64,000 bases of DNA from Actinernus sp. WN-2022 (lineage: Eukaryota; Cnidaria; Anthozoa; Actiniaria; Actinernidae), in the NCBI GenBank assembly GCA_030867875.1, contig JAOWCC010000577.1:84983740-85047739 (forward strand). Direction: 5' to 3'. A program made the position numbers and the translations under genes. The notes under the pieces are model-generated. The model ran no database searches. It was given only the letters and a program-made list of their open reading frames with translations, and was not told where the DNA came from. Shown here in pieces: positions 11,051-21,854 of the stretch; the first letter of the stretch is position 1, and each line of letters opens with the position of its first letter.

Positions 11051-12180
11051 CGCCTTCTTCGAGCCTTTGAAGAACTCCTTTCGCACTACGAATGTTTTTA
11101 AGTTTCAACATTTCTTTGCTTGATTGACGTCCACCAAAACACGACTCCTCCGTCGAGACAACTTTTAGAAACGCACATGTGAATGAGAAGATCAATACAA
11201 CCAAATTGCTAATAAAAGACAATTACGTACCCCATTTGCTGGAGCTAAAATTTGACCTACAGGACTGCCTGCCAGGGGTGAAGGCTTTCTTGTCACACTG
11301 GACACTGACCTCGACAATGGAGACACCACGTCGGCCTGATAAAAAAACGTCGCAAGTGTTCAGTAAGATGAAGAGTTTACTACACTTCTACTACTCTTAA
11401 TTATTCACGTGGATAACTACCAATCAGAGGCCTTAATTTGTACCACGTGACGTACTTTGAAACCTCAGTCGAACACTCTCATGAAGCATTCGACTACACT
11501 TTACAAAGTCCGAGGACGTTGAAATTTGAAAGTACTAGGGACCTTGAAATGTCTAAGTCCTGCCCATAATAACTGGAACCTAACAAGTCATGTTAACAAC
11601 AAAGAAGTGAAGTGACATCGAAAGAAATAAAAACTTCCTCAGAAGCCTACTCCCTTACCAACTATACACTACTGAGTCGCTTGTTGAACTCTCCGGTCCC
11701 AAAAAGAAGAAGAATCCATGAGCGGATAACAACAGTCCAATAATACTCTTAATTACAAACCACAGACATAATGACTGTTTCTAAAACATACCAGCATGTA
11801 ATAATTAATGAGTAATGTTTAATATACTCGTCACCGAATTTGACGGGGGTTTCAAATCCCTGTGAGAATTTCAAATGCCGAGGGTGCATTTTTAAATCCC
11901 CGCCGAATTCGGTGACTCGTATATAAAACATTACGTAAGAAAACATCTGAAAGTTGTCCTCCGTTATGACAATGGTACCTTTCCCCTGTAACCCACAGCA
12001 AAGGTTTATGTAACCCATAACCAGGGGTGATTATAATTTACACACACAAAAACAACAGAAATTGCGGTTGAAAATTAAATGGTACGCACAATTTAGTTTG
12101 GAAAGTTTTGGAAAATGTGTGCTACCTGTTAGGGTAACCCACTTTTCCCCGCTCTTTTCGGTCTTTGCAGCTGTGAAGTC
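11051..12180. other. intron sequence, no exon seen; contains one small MITE
   Basis: Apart from the element at 11812-11934 only chance ORFs are seen, such as a 73-aa plus ORF at 11179, with no splice context or recognisable domain. Confidence 0.45.
11812..11934. mobile_element. 123-bp MITE-like inverted repeat
   Basis: The left GTAATGTTTAATATACTCGT followed by CACCGAATTTG pairs with the right CGAATTCGGTGACTCG followed by TATATAAAACATTAC. Arms are about 35 bp with a few mismatches, leaving a ~50-bp centre. Flanks show no clear duplication. Confidence 0.75.
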
Positions 12181-12770
12181 AACAACAACAATATATTTAT
12201 TTATACTCATAAAGGGTTTACAATATTGTAAGAAAAAAAGGACGAATTAAAATAAGTTTTAAGTATGAGCTAACCTACAATAACCTGCAGGTTAATCGAG
12301 CTAGGTAGCACGTATAATTTATTTAAATGTAGTTAATTGGTTGGGCTGTGGACCAAAAAAAGAAAAGACACGAAAAGAAACATTGAAGTAGTTACTCATT
12401 TACTATAAGAACAAAAACGGATTATACAGAATTATAGACAATGAAGCCGGAAAAAAACAAGTGTTTGCAAGACAATGACCGGGCAATTAAGTAGAGTGAT
12501 AGAAAAACAGCTTGTGAATACAGTAGAGAGATATAATAGTCTAGTAAGGTTGAGAGAGAGATTCTTTAAGTAGTCGTTTGAAACTATTTCGAGTATGATT
12601 TTTTAGGTTTTCGTCAATAGAATTCCACACAATGGTACCTTGAAAGCGAATATTGAACTTGCCATAATTTGTTCTTGCTTGAGGAAGATAAAATGATTTT
12701 TTTGAAGCTAGCCTGGTATTATATTGATGAACAGTATTGACATTTAAAAAAAAAATCCTAAACACTGAAG
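12181..12770 (-). mobile_element. 5'-truncated LINE, 3' end only (family 1)
   Basis: The minus-strand reading frame 12765-12541 encodes the C-terminus found after the reverse transcriptase in jockey/CR1-like LINEs: VHQYNTRLASKKSFYLPQ, then TNYGKFNIRFQG and WNSIDE, ending in a Lys-rich helix. A ~350-bp 3' UTR follows and ends in a (TTG)n tail at about 12181-12190. The reverse transcriptase and endonuclease are missing, so it is a dead 5'-truncated insertion. It is not an exon of the surrounding gene, although on the same strand. Confidence 0.8.
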
Positions 12771-12834
12771 GAAGTTTTCCATTCCATTTTTATGTTTATC
12801 TTTTAACTGGTAAGCACCCTAAGTCTTAAGCCAA

Positions 12835-13296
12835 TGATACACTGGTCAACATTTGTTGACAACACATGCTGTATCGTGTATCATACCATGTTGAATGTTG
12901 AAAGAAGAGAGTCAACACGTTGAACGATGTTGCAACTTGTTGAATGGAATAGAGCACGTCTCTATTTCCTGCAACATCGTTCAACATGTTGACTCGCTTC
13001 TTCCAACATTCAACATGGTACGATAAGCGATTCAACATTTGTTGCCAACATGTGAAACTGTTGACAACACGTGTTGAACCGTGTATCATACCATGATGAA
13101 TGTTGAAAGAAGCGAGTCAACATGTTGAACGATGTTGCAACTTGTTGAATGGAATACAGCACGTCTCTATTTCCTGCAACATCGTTCAACATGTTGATTT
13201 GCTTCTTTCAACATTAATCATGGTATATGATACACGGTTCAACATGTGTTGCCAACAGTTTCACATGTTGGCAACAAATGCTGAATCGTGTATCAT
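12835..13296. mobile_element. dimer of a ~205-bp palindromic MITE
   Basis: GTGTATCATACCATG recurs at about 12876 and 13081, giving a ~205-bp repeat. Each unit is nearly palindromic around TGGAATA(G/C)AGCACGTCTC, with TTGAACGATGTTGCAAC on one side and CCTGCAACATCGTTCAAC on the other. Outer ends are TGATACACTGGTCAAC and its counterpart GTGTATCA. The short ORFs on both strands here are translations of the palindrome. Confidence 0.8.
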
Positions 13297-13360
13297 CGCT
13301 TTATCTTTGACTGTGACAAGTACAACCAAAAGAGCCATGCACTGGCAAGTTTACACTTAC

Positions 13361-14699
13361 CTCTTGTAGTTCTCTCTTTAGCTTCAACAGCATGGTCTTC
13401 ATCGCCCGCACATCAGTCAAATACTGTAAAAACGCTGCCTCGTCCATCTCTAATAACCCGCTGTCAATCTCATTAAATGCAGTCGATTGTCTCGGGGGCC
13501 TAAACGTCACCACTGTGGTCCTTCTTCGTGAAAGGCCCGGTCTCACAGGGGGCCTCCGGGGCACATTGTGATCATCTAGGGACGTTTTTGGTGCTTTAGA
13601 TAGCTGAAATGGGGACTTCCTTAAGTCTTCTGCTTTTTCATTGTCTTTCTGCGTAGCATTTGTAATCACTGCATTATGATTAACATCCTTAATACTTCTT
13701 GTATTATCAGTTGTCTCTTCAGACACTTGATTACCTAATGTCACAATCGATGTTACTTGCTGCCTCATGACGTCCTCTACTTTAATTTCTTCACCGTTTC
13801 TCCCTCTAACCTCCTTCGTTAAAGATTTGGAGTCATCCTCGAAACCACAACTATTACTTTTAGTCAAAACCGGTTCTTTTGAATCCCGAGTACTACTTTC
13901 TTGTTCGCCTTCAATTACCGAACCTTTCCCAAGAATAATGGAATTAATTCTTTGTTCGACGTCTGAAATTTTCCTCTCTAAAATCATTGCATATTCAGCA
14001 TTTGCTTCTAAATTGCTTTCGCGTACTGGACCTTCAATTGTCTCGTCGGTATCAACGTCTAGTTCTATATCAGTATCCGCGCTAGAATGTCCATCATCTT
14101 TAGTCCCATCTTTAAGTTCTTCACTCATACTGTAAGAGGAAGTCGACCACGACGAATTGTACGCACTCTCGACTGACCCTTGAGTTTGAATGGACTTAAA
14201 CATCTCTGCGTCAACTTCTAGCGTGGTAACTTTTTCCAAATTTGGGATACCTTCTTCAGAATGCTGAGGCTTCTCTTCAATTTGCGAAGGTCTCTGTCTT
14301 GTGAAACTCTTCTGTTTAGAAACATAGGATTTTGAGTCGTTCTTTCTCGAATAAGGTAATTTTGAATGAGAGTACTTTCTGAGATTTTTAGATTCTTTTC
14401 CACTAGTAAGGGAGTTCGACCTGTTACGCCCAATGTTCTCTGTCTTCGGGCTCATCTCCCTTTCTTCCTCGTCAAATGTATCATGGTTTCTACATGTAGG
14501 TGAGATCCTATCCGCTAGTTCGGATAGACTATAGGACAGGGCGTTCAATTGCGGTTGCGATAGTTCTAAATGTGTTGGTCTGTTTGGAGGGCGTTCGCAA
14601 TTCATGGATGATGCGGTTATTGAATTTGTTTCGCCCTCTACTTGTAGCTTTTCCTTAGATTCGTCTTTTGTGACATCCTCATCTCCCTGGCCTTGTAAT
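13361..14699 (-). CDS. coiled-coil protein gene, exon C (large)
   Basis: This exon is 1,339 nt and open throughout, entering in phase 2 and leaving in phase 0. The acceptor is CTTTTTTACTGTGTTAG and the donor is CAAGAG|GTAAGTG. It encodes about 446 residues. The first ~330 are Ser/Glu/Lys-rich, low in hydrophobics and probably disordered, with an acidic run DTDIELDVDTDETIEG. A Pro/Arg patch follows (RRPPVRPGLSRRRTTVVTF) with several basophilic-kinase-type RRxT/S sites, then a compact helical segment ending DVRAMKTMLLKLKRELQE that leads into the coiled coil of exons D-F. Without transcript evidence the family is unassigned. The conserved part is most likely this last ~70 residues. Confidence 0.9.
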
Positions 14700-15516
14700 C
14701 TAACACAGTAAAAAAGTCCATAGTAGTTTATAACCTTAAATTGTCAGTAACTTTCCCTTTGAGAAGATTGCTGGAATTATGTTTTAAAACATTAGGGATT
14801 CACTGGAAAAACTGGAATTTTCCACGGGATGGAAGTTTGTTGAAAATTTGAATATAGTTGCCTGCAAGTTGGAATTTCCATGGTTTTGCACATTTCCAAC
14901 GGATGGAATTATATTGGAAATACGAAAATGTTGTTGGAATCTCCGATCGATTTTACTCCCATGGAAGAGGATAAGTTTTCCCAGTGGATTCCAAATCTTT
15001 CCTGCGTCTTTTTACCATAGGGCCCCGCATCCTATTACTAACTTCTTACCAACTCAATTTATTGTGATCGTATTCTTTTTAGGAAATAACTCTTGGAAGT
15101 GCTGGGAAAAAGCAAACATGCATTTTCTGGGGGAGCCTCTGATCCCCTAAAAGTATCCGCTTATTGTCCTATGCATGTTTACCTAGGTCTTGCCAATTTG
15201 AGATATTATGCTCAATATCATCCAATAATAATTGTTTATTATGTTACATTCAAATCACAATCTTGTTTCTGGTTGGCTGAAAGGAGTCCACTAATTCTCG
15301 GTATAGTTGCTTGTCAGTGATATTATTTTCCAGTCCGGAATCCACTGAAATCGCGCGCTCAGATTGGCTGGTGACCCGGGTCCTATTTTCCTCATCCGTA
15401 CCAGCTAATCTCAAAGTTTTTTTCAAAATCAAATGTTTGACGAGATTCTTATGTAAACATGGACTAGAATTATTAAACACCTTCTATTGAAAGCCTTGGA
15501 CTAAGAAGGCGTAAAT
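14700..15516. other. intron, degenerate GGAA/TTCC-rich sequence
   Basis: From about 14770 to 15000 the words GGAATT, TTTCCA and CCATGG recur irregularly, suggesting an old decayed repeat. Nothing else is recognised. Confidence 0.4.
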
Positions 15517-15735
15517 AATAGAGGTAATCGGCTAACGCTGTTGTCACCCAATTCAGATCATGTGATGTAAACATATGCCGACTCTGGGGAATTATTCCTG
15601 TTTCATTCTAATCATAATGCACTCATGCCTATTTGAATAACATAAATTTTCAAAGAGTCTATTCTCCAGAGTAATGTGTGTTTACATCACATGATCTGAA
15701 TTGGGTGGCAACAGAGTTAGCCGATTACCTCTATT
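15517..15735. mobile_element. 219-bp MITE with ~50-bp inverted repeats
   Basis: The left TAGAGGTAATCGGCTAAC, then CACCCAATTCAGATCATG and TGATGTAAACA, are repeated inverted at the right end with one or two mismatches. TA flanks both tips (AATA|GAGG and CCTC|TATT), compatible with a TA duplication as in Tc1/mariner-type MITEs. It lies in the intron between exons B and C. Confidence 0.8.
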
Positions 15736-15958
15736 GCCAGTGATTTGAGTGAAACAAAGAGCACACCTCACGACTGACAATGTGTCACTTCTGTATGAGC
15801 GCCGACTGAATCAACAATAACACACTTGATTTTCTTATAAATGCACGCTCGAGAAAAGATCAATACAACACGTACGCTGGCAGTCGGCTCTACCCTTAAA
15901 TACAGAGCTGGGCTGCCTGCATAAATACACGTCATAGTATCATAAAGTACTCGTTTAC

Positions 15959-16034
15959 CTTTCTGATTCCTTGTTCTCAGGGCCTGATGGAGAATCCTGC
16001 TTAGTAATCACCTTTTCTCGGAATTTCCGTGGTC
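15959..16034 (-). CDS. coiled-coil protein gene, exon B
   Basis: Seventy-six nt, entering in phase 1 and leaving in phase 2. The acceptor is AATTTTGATTTAAG and the donor is CAGAAAG|GTAAAC. With the neighbouring exons' bases it reads GPRKFREKVITKQDSPSGP and then ENKESER. It is too short for a stand-alone ORF call. The support is the exact phase match with both neighbours and intact GT/AG borders. Confidence 0.8.
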
Positions 16035-16317
16035 CTTAAATCAAAATTGAATAAATATGGGTGTAGCTATAAGTTATAATAGCATATAGAGGATATTACA
16101 TGGCTGATTGGAGACACGGTATTTATCTTCGAGCATTATCGCTTCTTATTTCATTTTTGACACATTTTCGAATTCTATTGTTATTCGATAGCCTTTATTT
16201 CACTAAGATCCCAGTGTATTTCAATATATTGCTCATTAGATGTTCAAGGTCTTTTATAAGGATGTCTTTATATGATATATCTTTATATGATATAAAGACA
16301 TTGAATATCTACTGAGC

Positions 16318-17175
16318 TCTTGAATACCGTCCAACCGACAAAGCTCGCAACATTGGAGTGGTTTTTGACACCAATATGACAATGGTTAACCAAATAAATA
16401 ACATGGTAAAAGGAGCCTACTACCATCTCAGGAACATTGCAAAAATAAGAAAGTACATAAGTTATGACACCACTAAGATTTTAATTCACTCATTTGTCAC
16501 CTCCAAACTTGATTTCTGTAATTCACTATTGTATGGTCTACCGAAATACCAGATTGCCAAACTTCAAAACGTACAAAATGCAGCTGCTCGGATAATAGCT
16601 TGTCATTGTAAATATGACCATATAACTGATACTCTGAGGGAACTGCACTGGCTGCCTATAGAGCATAGAATTGTTTTTAAAATTAATTTAATCACTTTTA
16701 AGGCTTTAACTAATATATCACCTAAGTATATACAAGATATTTTAAAATTGTATCGTCCTTGCCGACAATTACGGTCATGGACTGACAAGTGGCGTCTTAT
16801 TGTACCAGACTATAATTTAAAAACCTATGGATGCCGAGCATTTTCAGTAGCTGCTCCCAGGTTATGGAACGAACTACCAATAGACATTAGATCGAGTAGC
16901 AATGTGAACATTTTTAAATCTAAGCTTAAAACATATCTTTTTAAACGTGCATATAATTTGTAGCTTGTGTTTTACTAACTTTTATAGTCAATTTGTTTGT
17001 TATATTGTTTAAGTTCAATTTTAAATCTATTTTAATTCTTAGCTTAAGCCATAATTAGTTCTATGATTGTATAGTTAATCATTAACACATTTTTTTTTTC
17101 TATTTTTTACTTGTATTGTAAAGCGCTTAGAACAGAAATGTATAAGCGCTATATAAATATTATTATTATTATTAC
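16318..17175 (+). mobile_element. 5'-truncated LINE (L2/CR1-like), 3' end
   Basis: The reading frame from about 16330 to 16963 encodes the region after the reverse-transcriptase core of L2/CR1/jockey-type LINEs: NIGVVFDTNMTM, then AYYHLRNIAKIRKY, SKLDFCNSLLYGLP, LQNVQNAAARII, LRELHWLPI, YGCRAFSVAAPRLWNELP and a C-terminal LKTYLFKRA. A short 3' UTR ends in GTAAAGCGCTTAGAACAG, TATAAGCGCTATATAAATA and an (ATT)n microsatellite tail, as LINEs of this type have. The catalytic core and endonuclease are missing. The frame itself is intact over 201 codons, so the insertion is not very old. Confidence 0.9.
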
Positions 17176-18234
17176 CTAATCAGGTCTTTATATTGAAATT
17201 CACTGGAATCGGTTAGCGAAATAAAGGTCATCAAATAACACTGAAATAAGTCAGTTAAATACCTACGGCCCTCGCGATGTATATGGCTGAATGCCTCGCT
17301 TCTCTGTATTTAACTCTTCACAACTCGCTCGTTCGCGGGCAAATTTGCTCAGGTTTACGTTGTCGCTATTTAAAAAGTAATGTTTTTCACATTTTAGGAA
17401 CAGGGGGTAAAAAGAGAGAATCACACAAAATAGGTTTTGGTCTGTGAAGTGATATCTCACACGTATTAAGGCAGTGTGATATAATTTTTAGTATACATAT
17501 CACAAGAATTTCATTGCATAAAGCCCGTACGCAAAAATCTATATCTTATATTTTCACATGTGAAATATAGCGATACGTCCCGCAATCACCATCGCGTATA
17601 GCTTTTGTCACATGTGAAAAATATAACCAATCAGCAACAAGAAAACAGCGACTTAACCAATGAGATTCGTGTGTGCAATGCCGGCACTCGAATGGCTTCT
17701 CGGTTTGCTTTTAAAGTGCCTATAACCCCCCAATATTTTTTTTTTACATCGATTCTGTATAACCGCCCTGACTAAGAATTCGAAAAAATACAAGTGAATA
17801 AACTAAACTTCGACGGTTTCAGTGGCGTCAAAGTTAGGGAAAACGTCCGTTTTTGGCTCACTGTTTCCAGTTGGAATTCATAGGTTCGGAAATATTCATA
17901 AATTACTAGTAGATCAAAAATCCATGGAGTTTAGAAATTTTCTGATTTTGGTAACGTTATCATGACGTCACGTAATGACGTCATCAAACTACAAGACTTT
18001 ACCCCAGGAGTCACCTTGACAATAATCATTGCCCACTCTTTAATTTTCCGGGATTTACGAGGATGCAAACTTTCTCTAACAACGGCCGATTTAAATATGT
18101 CAGTGGGCCCTTAAACCAAAGTCCAACGATGTCATTGCTGACTACTAGTTCTCCAAAGTGAACAAAGCGTCGCCGCCATCATGTGATTGAAACGGCTGAG
18201 CCGAATGCCATGAACGGTCAGCGCTTTCACCCGT
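17176..18234. other. intron sequence with small palindromes and CRE-like sites
   Basis: TCACATGTGAAATATA at about 17555 and TCACATGTGAAAAATATA near 17614 are two palindromic copies about 60 bp apart. At about 17963-17984 two TGACGTCA-type octamers lie close together (ATGACGTCACGTAATGACGT). No coding segment was seen. Confidence 0.4.
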
Positions 18235-18242
18235 CTTATCGG

Positions 18243-18568
18243 GCACACAGCGGTCAAACGTCTGCGCGTGCGTATTAGTCTTGTGTTTCCCGCGCAAATT
18301 TACCTTAAAACATATTACAGTGAACTTCTACCCCCAAAAGTTAAGAAAAATACGTGAAAGTTAAGCTTTTTACTTTCACAGTCGACGGGAAATTGAACAA
18401 ACTTCAAACTGTGAGTTTACCCAAAAAAATCGTAATTTACCAAAGAAGTTCTCAAGGTTTGAAAGCGGGTTTGTGAACAGTGACGGCCGCCGGCTCGCTT
18501 TGAATTCGTTTTTAAATAGGTTGTTGCAAGACTTTTGACGCATGCGCAGACGTTTGACCGCTGTGTGC
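18243..18568. mobile_element. inverted-repeat element with 25-bp perfect arms
   Basis: The left arm 18243-18267 (GCACACAGCGGTCAAACG plus TCTGCGC) is the exact reverse complement of 18544-18568, and similarity extends a few bases beyond with mismatches (ATCGGG outside, TGCGT inside). The centre of about 275 bp is non-coding. Confidence 0.65.
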
Positions 18569-19174
18569 TTATCGGGTCATCGACTCGTTATTTGAGGCCG
18601 TTTCAGCTTTGAGCTTGTTTGAGTGACATTTTCTTTGAAATATACTCGTTTTACCCTGCTTTATCATTTCTGTGCCTTCATTCGATGCACTAGTAGCGAT
18701 TATAAGACGCTGAGTGGCCTAAGGATGGACTTACCGATTTGATAAGGCTGAATGCGAAGAGGAGTTATAGTGCCGTGAGTTGTTGACTTAATTTACGGAC
18801 AGAAGAAGCTTCTGATAAAAGCAGAAGACAAGGCTTGTGAAAAAAATTCCGTCAAATCACTCCAGTGGCCAAGGACAGACACTGCTTAACATTTATTCTT
18901 GCTTTTCTTTAGAATATAATCATTTGGGGCATCATCTTCTTGGTGATCTCCATTCAACGTGACTCAATTTCTCTACCGTTCTCTACCATGGTTCACCCGA
19001 AAGCCTCGTTTTCTTAAGGGTTGATGGGTAGGTACTTCGTGTAACGTACCACATATAGTATTGGGAGAGGGGTGGTCCTGCTATACTATATACTATAATA
19101 CAGTGACATATAGTATACCACATATAGTCAATATATTTTCTTTAAAAGTCATTCAGTGCCAAAAACTATTTCTC
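18569..19174. other. intron sequence, no gene seen
   Basis: Mixed-composition sequence followed by a TA-rich stretch with several ATAGTATA/CATATAGT words at 19050-19130. No ORF or repeat class was recognised. Confidence 0.4.
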
Positions 19175-19181
19175 GTGTGAT

Positions 19182-20446
19182 CACAGGGAGCCCAGGCTCA
19201 CAACATGAAGACAATATAAGGATTTGTATGAAACTTTATCGCTAGTATATATAGTTGATGGAAAATGATAATAAACATCCATTAAAGTTTACATACCACA
19301 TCAAATGTTGTCCAGCTGTCGTTTCTTGTCTGTCTTGGAGCCTTCAAGCCGCATTTCAGCGAGAATTTTTTTTTAGTTCACCTCTACCTAAAATATCACA
19401 AGGGTGCACACTCGTATACTCGACAGGCCGACGAAAAAACGCCATAAATCAGCTTTAACGGATCCCAGTCGCTCAAAAACCTCACTCGAGTGTAGATCGA
19501 AGATTACTTTTCCCAGGTAGCGTGCTTTCCCTCCCTAGCGTTTCTCCATCGCTTCAAGAAGACGGAAATATTATCACAAAGTTTCAACTTTTCGCTACCG
19601 AGTATAGTTGTGAGCTCAAGTCGAGACACATCATGGCATGTAACCGAGCCTTTCATGAACAGCGCACGCTATGATTGGTCGATAGTCGTCATGGAAATGA
19701 GACTCAATTCTCCCGTCGGCGAAGGTAACGAACGCAACAGTCGTTACAAAACTCGACTCGCCCGGGAGACCAAAAGACACTTTGCAAAACTCCCGCCAAT
19801 CAGAAACAGCCGACATTTGTTTACAAATTTCAAACGGCACGGAGGGAAAATGTCCGCGAAGGGTCCAACTTTTTCTTTCTTTGTAACGACTGTTGCGTTC
19901 GTTACCTTCCCGACGGGAGAATAGAGTCTCATTTCCATGACGACTATCGACCAATCATAGCGTGCGCTGTTCATGAAAGGCTCGGTTACATGCCATGATG
20001 TGTCTCGACTTGAGCTCACAACTATACTCGGTAGCGAAAAGTTGAAACTTTGTGATAATATTTCCGTCTTCTTGAAGCGATGGAGAAACGCTAGGGAGGG
20101 AAAGCACGCTACCTGGGAAAAGTAATCTTCGATCTACACTCGAGTGAGGTTTTTGAGCGACTGGGATCCGTTAAAGCTGATTTATGGCGTTTTTTCGTCG
20201 GCCTGTCGAGTATACGAGTGTGCACCCTTGTGATATTTTAGGTAGAGGTGACTAAAAAAAAATTCTCGCTGAAATGCGGCTTGAAGGCTCCAAGACAGAC
20301 AAGAAACGACAGCTGGACAACATTTGATGTGGTATGTAAACTTTAATGGATGTTTATTATCATTTTCCATCAACTATATATACTAGCGATAAAGTTTCAT
20401 ACAAATCCTTATATTGTCTTCATGTTGTGAGCCTGGGCTCCCTGTG
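19182..20446. mobile_element. 1,265-bp foldback element with ~567-bp arms
   Basis: The left arm 19182 to about 19748 and right arm about 19880 to 20446 are reverse complements with only a handful of mismatches. The ends read CACAGGGAGCCCAGGCTCAC and its complement. GTGTGAT flanks it directly at 19175-19181 and 20447-20453, a 7-bp target duplication (a decayed 8-bp one is possible). The tip CAGGG resembles hAT-type ends. The non-repeated centre (~130 bp) has no ORF of its own. ORFs on both strands in the arms are mirror images of each other. Confidence 0.9.
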
Positions 20447-20453
20447 GTGTGAT

Positions 20454-21147
20454 GAATAGAGAGATAACAGCATAGCAACTGCTTTGTACGAGTTTTATCA
20501 CTCGTTGTGAAGCTTGAGGCTCCAAGCCTCGCTCGTTCGTTTTCTCAAACTTCACAACTCGTGAATAAAAACCGTCAGTCTTGCTATAAAGTTACGATTT
20601 TGTTATCACCCAATATACCACTGCAGGCCAAACAAACTTTTTTTCCCATTTCACTCGTTCAATGCACAAGTGCCACTCAAATGTAGGTCTTCCGAATATG
20701 AAATTAACTTGTCCAAAAACAACAAACATTCCCAGCGGAGCGTGTGTAGCATGCCAGAGAAAAGACGGATATAATTATGTGGGATAGATCAACAGAGAGA
20801 ATCATACAAGAAGATTGTAGAGGTGTAGCGAAGTTCGTAAGGAGCAGGTTAGTGAGTGTTTAGGAGGATAACAAGGAAAGGGGATGAAAAGACTTGAATA
20901 ACAGCTGAGCATGAACGGACTTGTTTCCCGCCAACTATGATGTAACTATTTCAACCGGAAATGATGCAACACTTCTATTACATACCGCTGATTCAGTTCT
21001 ATGACAATGCAAACTCAACCTCCCTCTACACCTGGGAGAAAAATCATCTCCCGAGTTTTACACTCTGATCTGGGCAAATAGGAATTCCCGCCGCGACCGC
21101 GCTGCCGTGCTGGAGCGCGTGGAATTTAATCCACAGGGTGTCCGATA
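20454..21147. other. intron sequence with one small hairpin
   Basis: Near 20502-20570 CGTTGTGAAGCTTGAG pairs with CTCAAACTTCACAACTCG to form a hairpin of about 65 bp. A one-sided relative of the element at 10839 lies near 21010-21056. No coding sequence was seen. Confidence 0.5.
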
Positions 21148-21478
21148 TTATTATTCAGTTCCTCAGTATCCCGAATTCTGATTGGTTGCGCAGTGCTGTT
21201 CAACAACAAATCCAACATGGCCGCTCGGTTTCCAGAGTGTTCAGAGGAGGAAATTGCGAGCATTTTGGATGCCAAAGGTAACAAAAACACTGAATAATAA
21301 AACAATTATTGGAACTCCGACTATCGCTACCAGTTATAGTTGCCTCTGCCTTCGGCAGTAGCTCTCCACAGACGAGGACGAGGCTGAGCAAAATATGATG
21401 AATTGTTTGTGGCGAGCTACCTTATCAGCAGGTGAATCAACCAATCAGAATTCGGGATACTGAGGAACTGAATAATAA
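21148..21478. mobile_element. inverted-repeat element with ~39-bp arms enclosing a Crypton-like N-terminus
   Basis: The left arm 21148-21187 (TTATTATTCAGTTCCTCAGT, then ATCCCGAATTCTGATTGGTT) is the reverse complement of 21440-21478. The interior holds the short ORF at 21217-21297 and part of a second inverted repeat (21381-21500). It sits in the long intron of the minus gene. Confidence 0.75.
21217..21297 (+). pseudogene. N-terminal fragment resembling Crypton-type recombinase ORFs
   Basis: A 26-codon ORF starts MAARFPECSEEEIASILDAK and ends GNKNTE then TAA. The pattern F.E.SEEEI..IL..K...NT is the N-terminus seen in many cnidarian Crypton/DUF3504 tyrosine-recombinase ORFs. That is a memory-based resemblance, not a search result. 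Everything downstream (the recombinase domain) is absent and the frame stops where homologues would continue, so this is a truncated remnant trapped between inverted repeats. A donor-like AAAG|GTAAC within the ORF allows an alternative view as a first exon. Confidence 0.4.
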
Positions 21479-21500
21479 TTCATCATATTTTGCTCAGCCT
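21381..21500. mobile_element. 120-bp inverted repeat overlapping the previous element
   Basis: The 24-bp arm at 21381-21404 (AGGCTGAGCAAAATATGATG plus AATT) is the perfect reverse complement of 21477-21500. It overlaps the right arm of 21148-21478, so the two are interleaved, as in a composite or rearranged insertion. Confidence 0.7.
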
Positions 21501-21691
21501 CGATCGTCCAATAATTGCTTAATATGTGTGCGGAGTTACGTTGAGAATTGACTCAGTCCGTCGGCAGTGGAAATTCGCCACAGGTGAGATAAAGTATATT
21601 CATAAGATAAAGGTTGGCCGATAATCATAAAGTGTTCTAGTCTGGTGATGTTGTGTTGCTTTCGTGTTTGATGTTATTCAAGTTTTTATAG

Positions 21692-21762
21692 GAATCTCGT
21701 GGTGTCTGCAATGAAGTACAACACGACGTCACGAGGATTTAGGAGCGCCATTTCTGAAACAG
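21692..21762 (+). CDS. possible first coding exon of a nested plus-strand gene
   Basis: The acceptor TCAAGTTTTTATAG precedes and the donor ACAG|GTAAGC follows. An ATG at 21711 opens 17 codons (MKYNTTSRGFRSAISET) ending in phase 1. A donor-like CACAG|GTGAGA near 21580 could end an upstream non-coding exon. The downstream exon at 24482 enters in phase 2, so at least one more exon would be needed between them and I could not find it. It may belong to a different gene or be spurious. Confidence 0.35.
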
Positions 21763-21854
21763 GTAAGCAGAAAGTCTTTTATTTCACTTAATTTTGAGAG
21801 TCAAGAAACAAGATAGTGGGTTAATATCGATATAAACGATAAAGTGACGAGTCT

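Noticed and set aside
12541..12765. Exon of the host minus-strand gene
   Set aside because: It is on the same strand and open, but the sequence is the C-terminus of a LINE with its own 3' UTR and (TTG)n tail, and no matching splice sites were found.
13767..14135. 122-aa plus-strand ORF rich in Ser
   Set aside because: It is the reverse shadow of the Ser/Glu-rich exon C.
19610..20019. Three ORFs of 91-107 aa on both strands
   Set aside because: They lie in the inverted arms of the foldback element and mirror each other in sequence.
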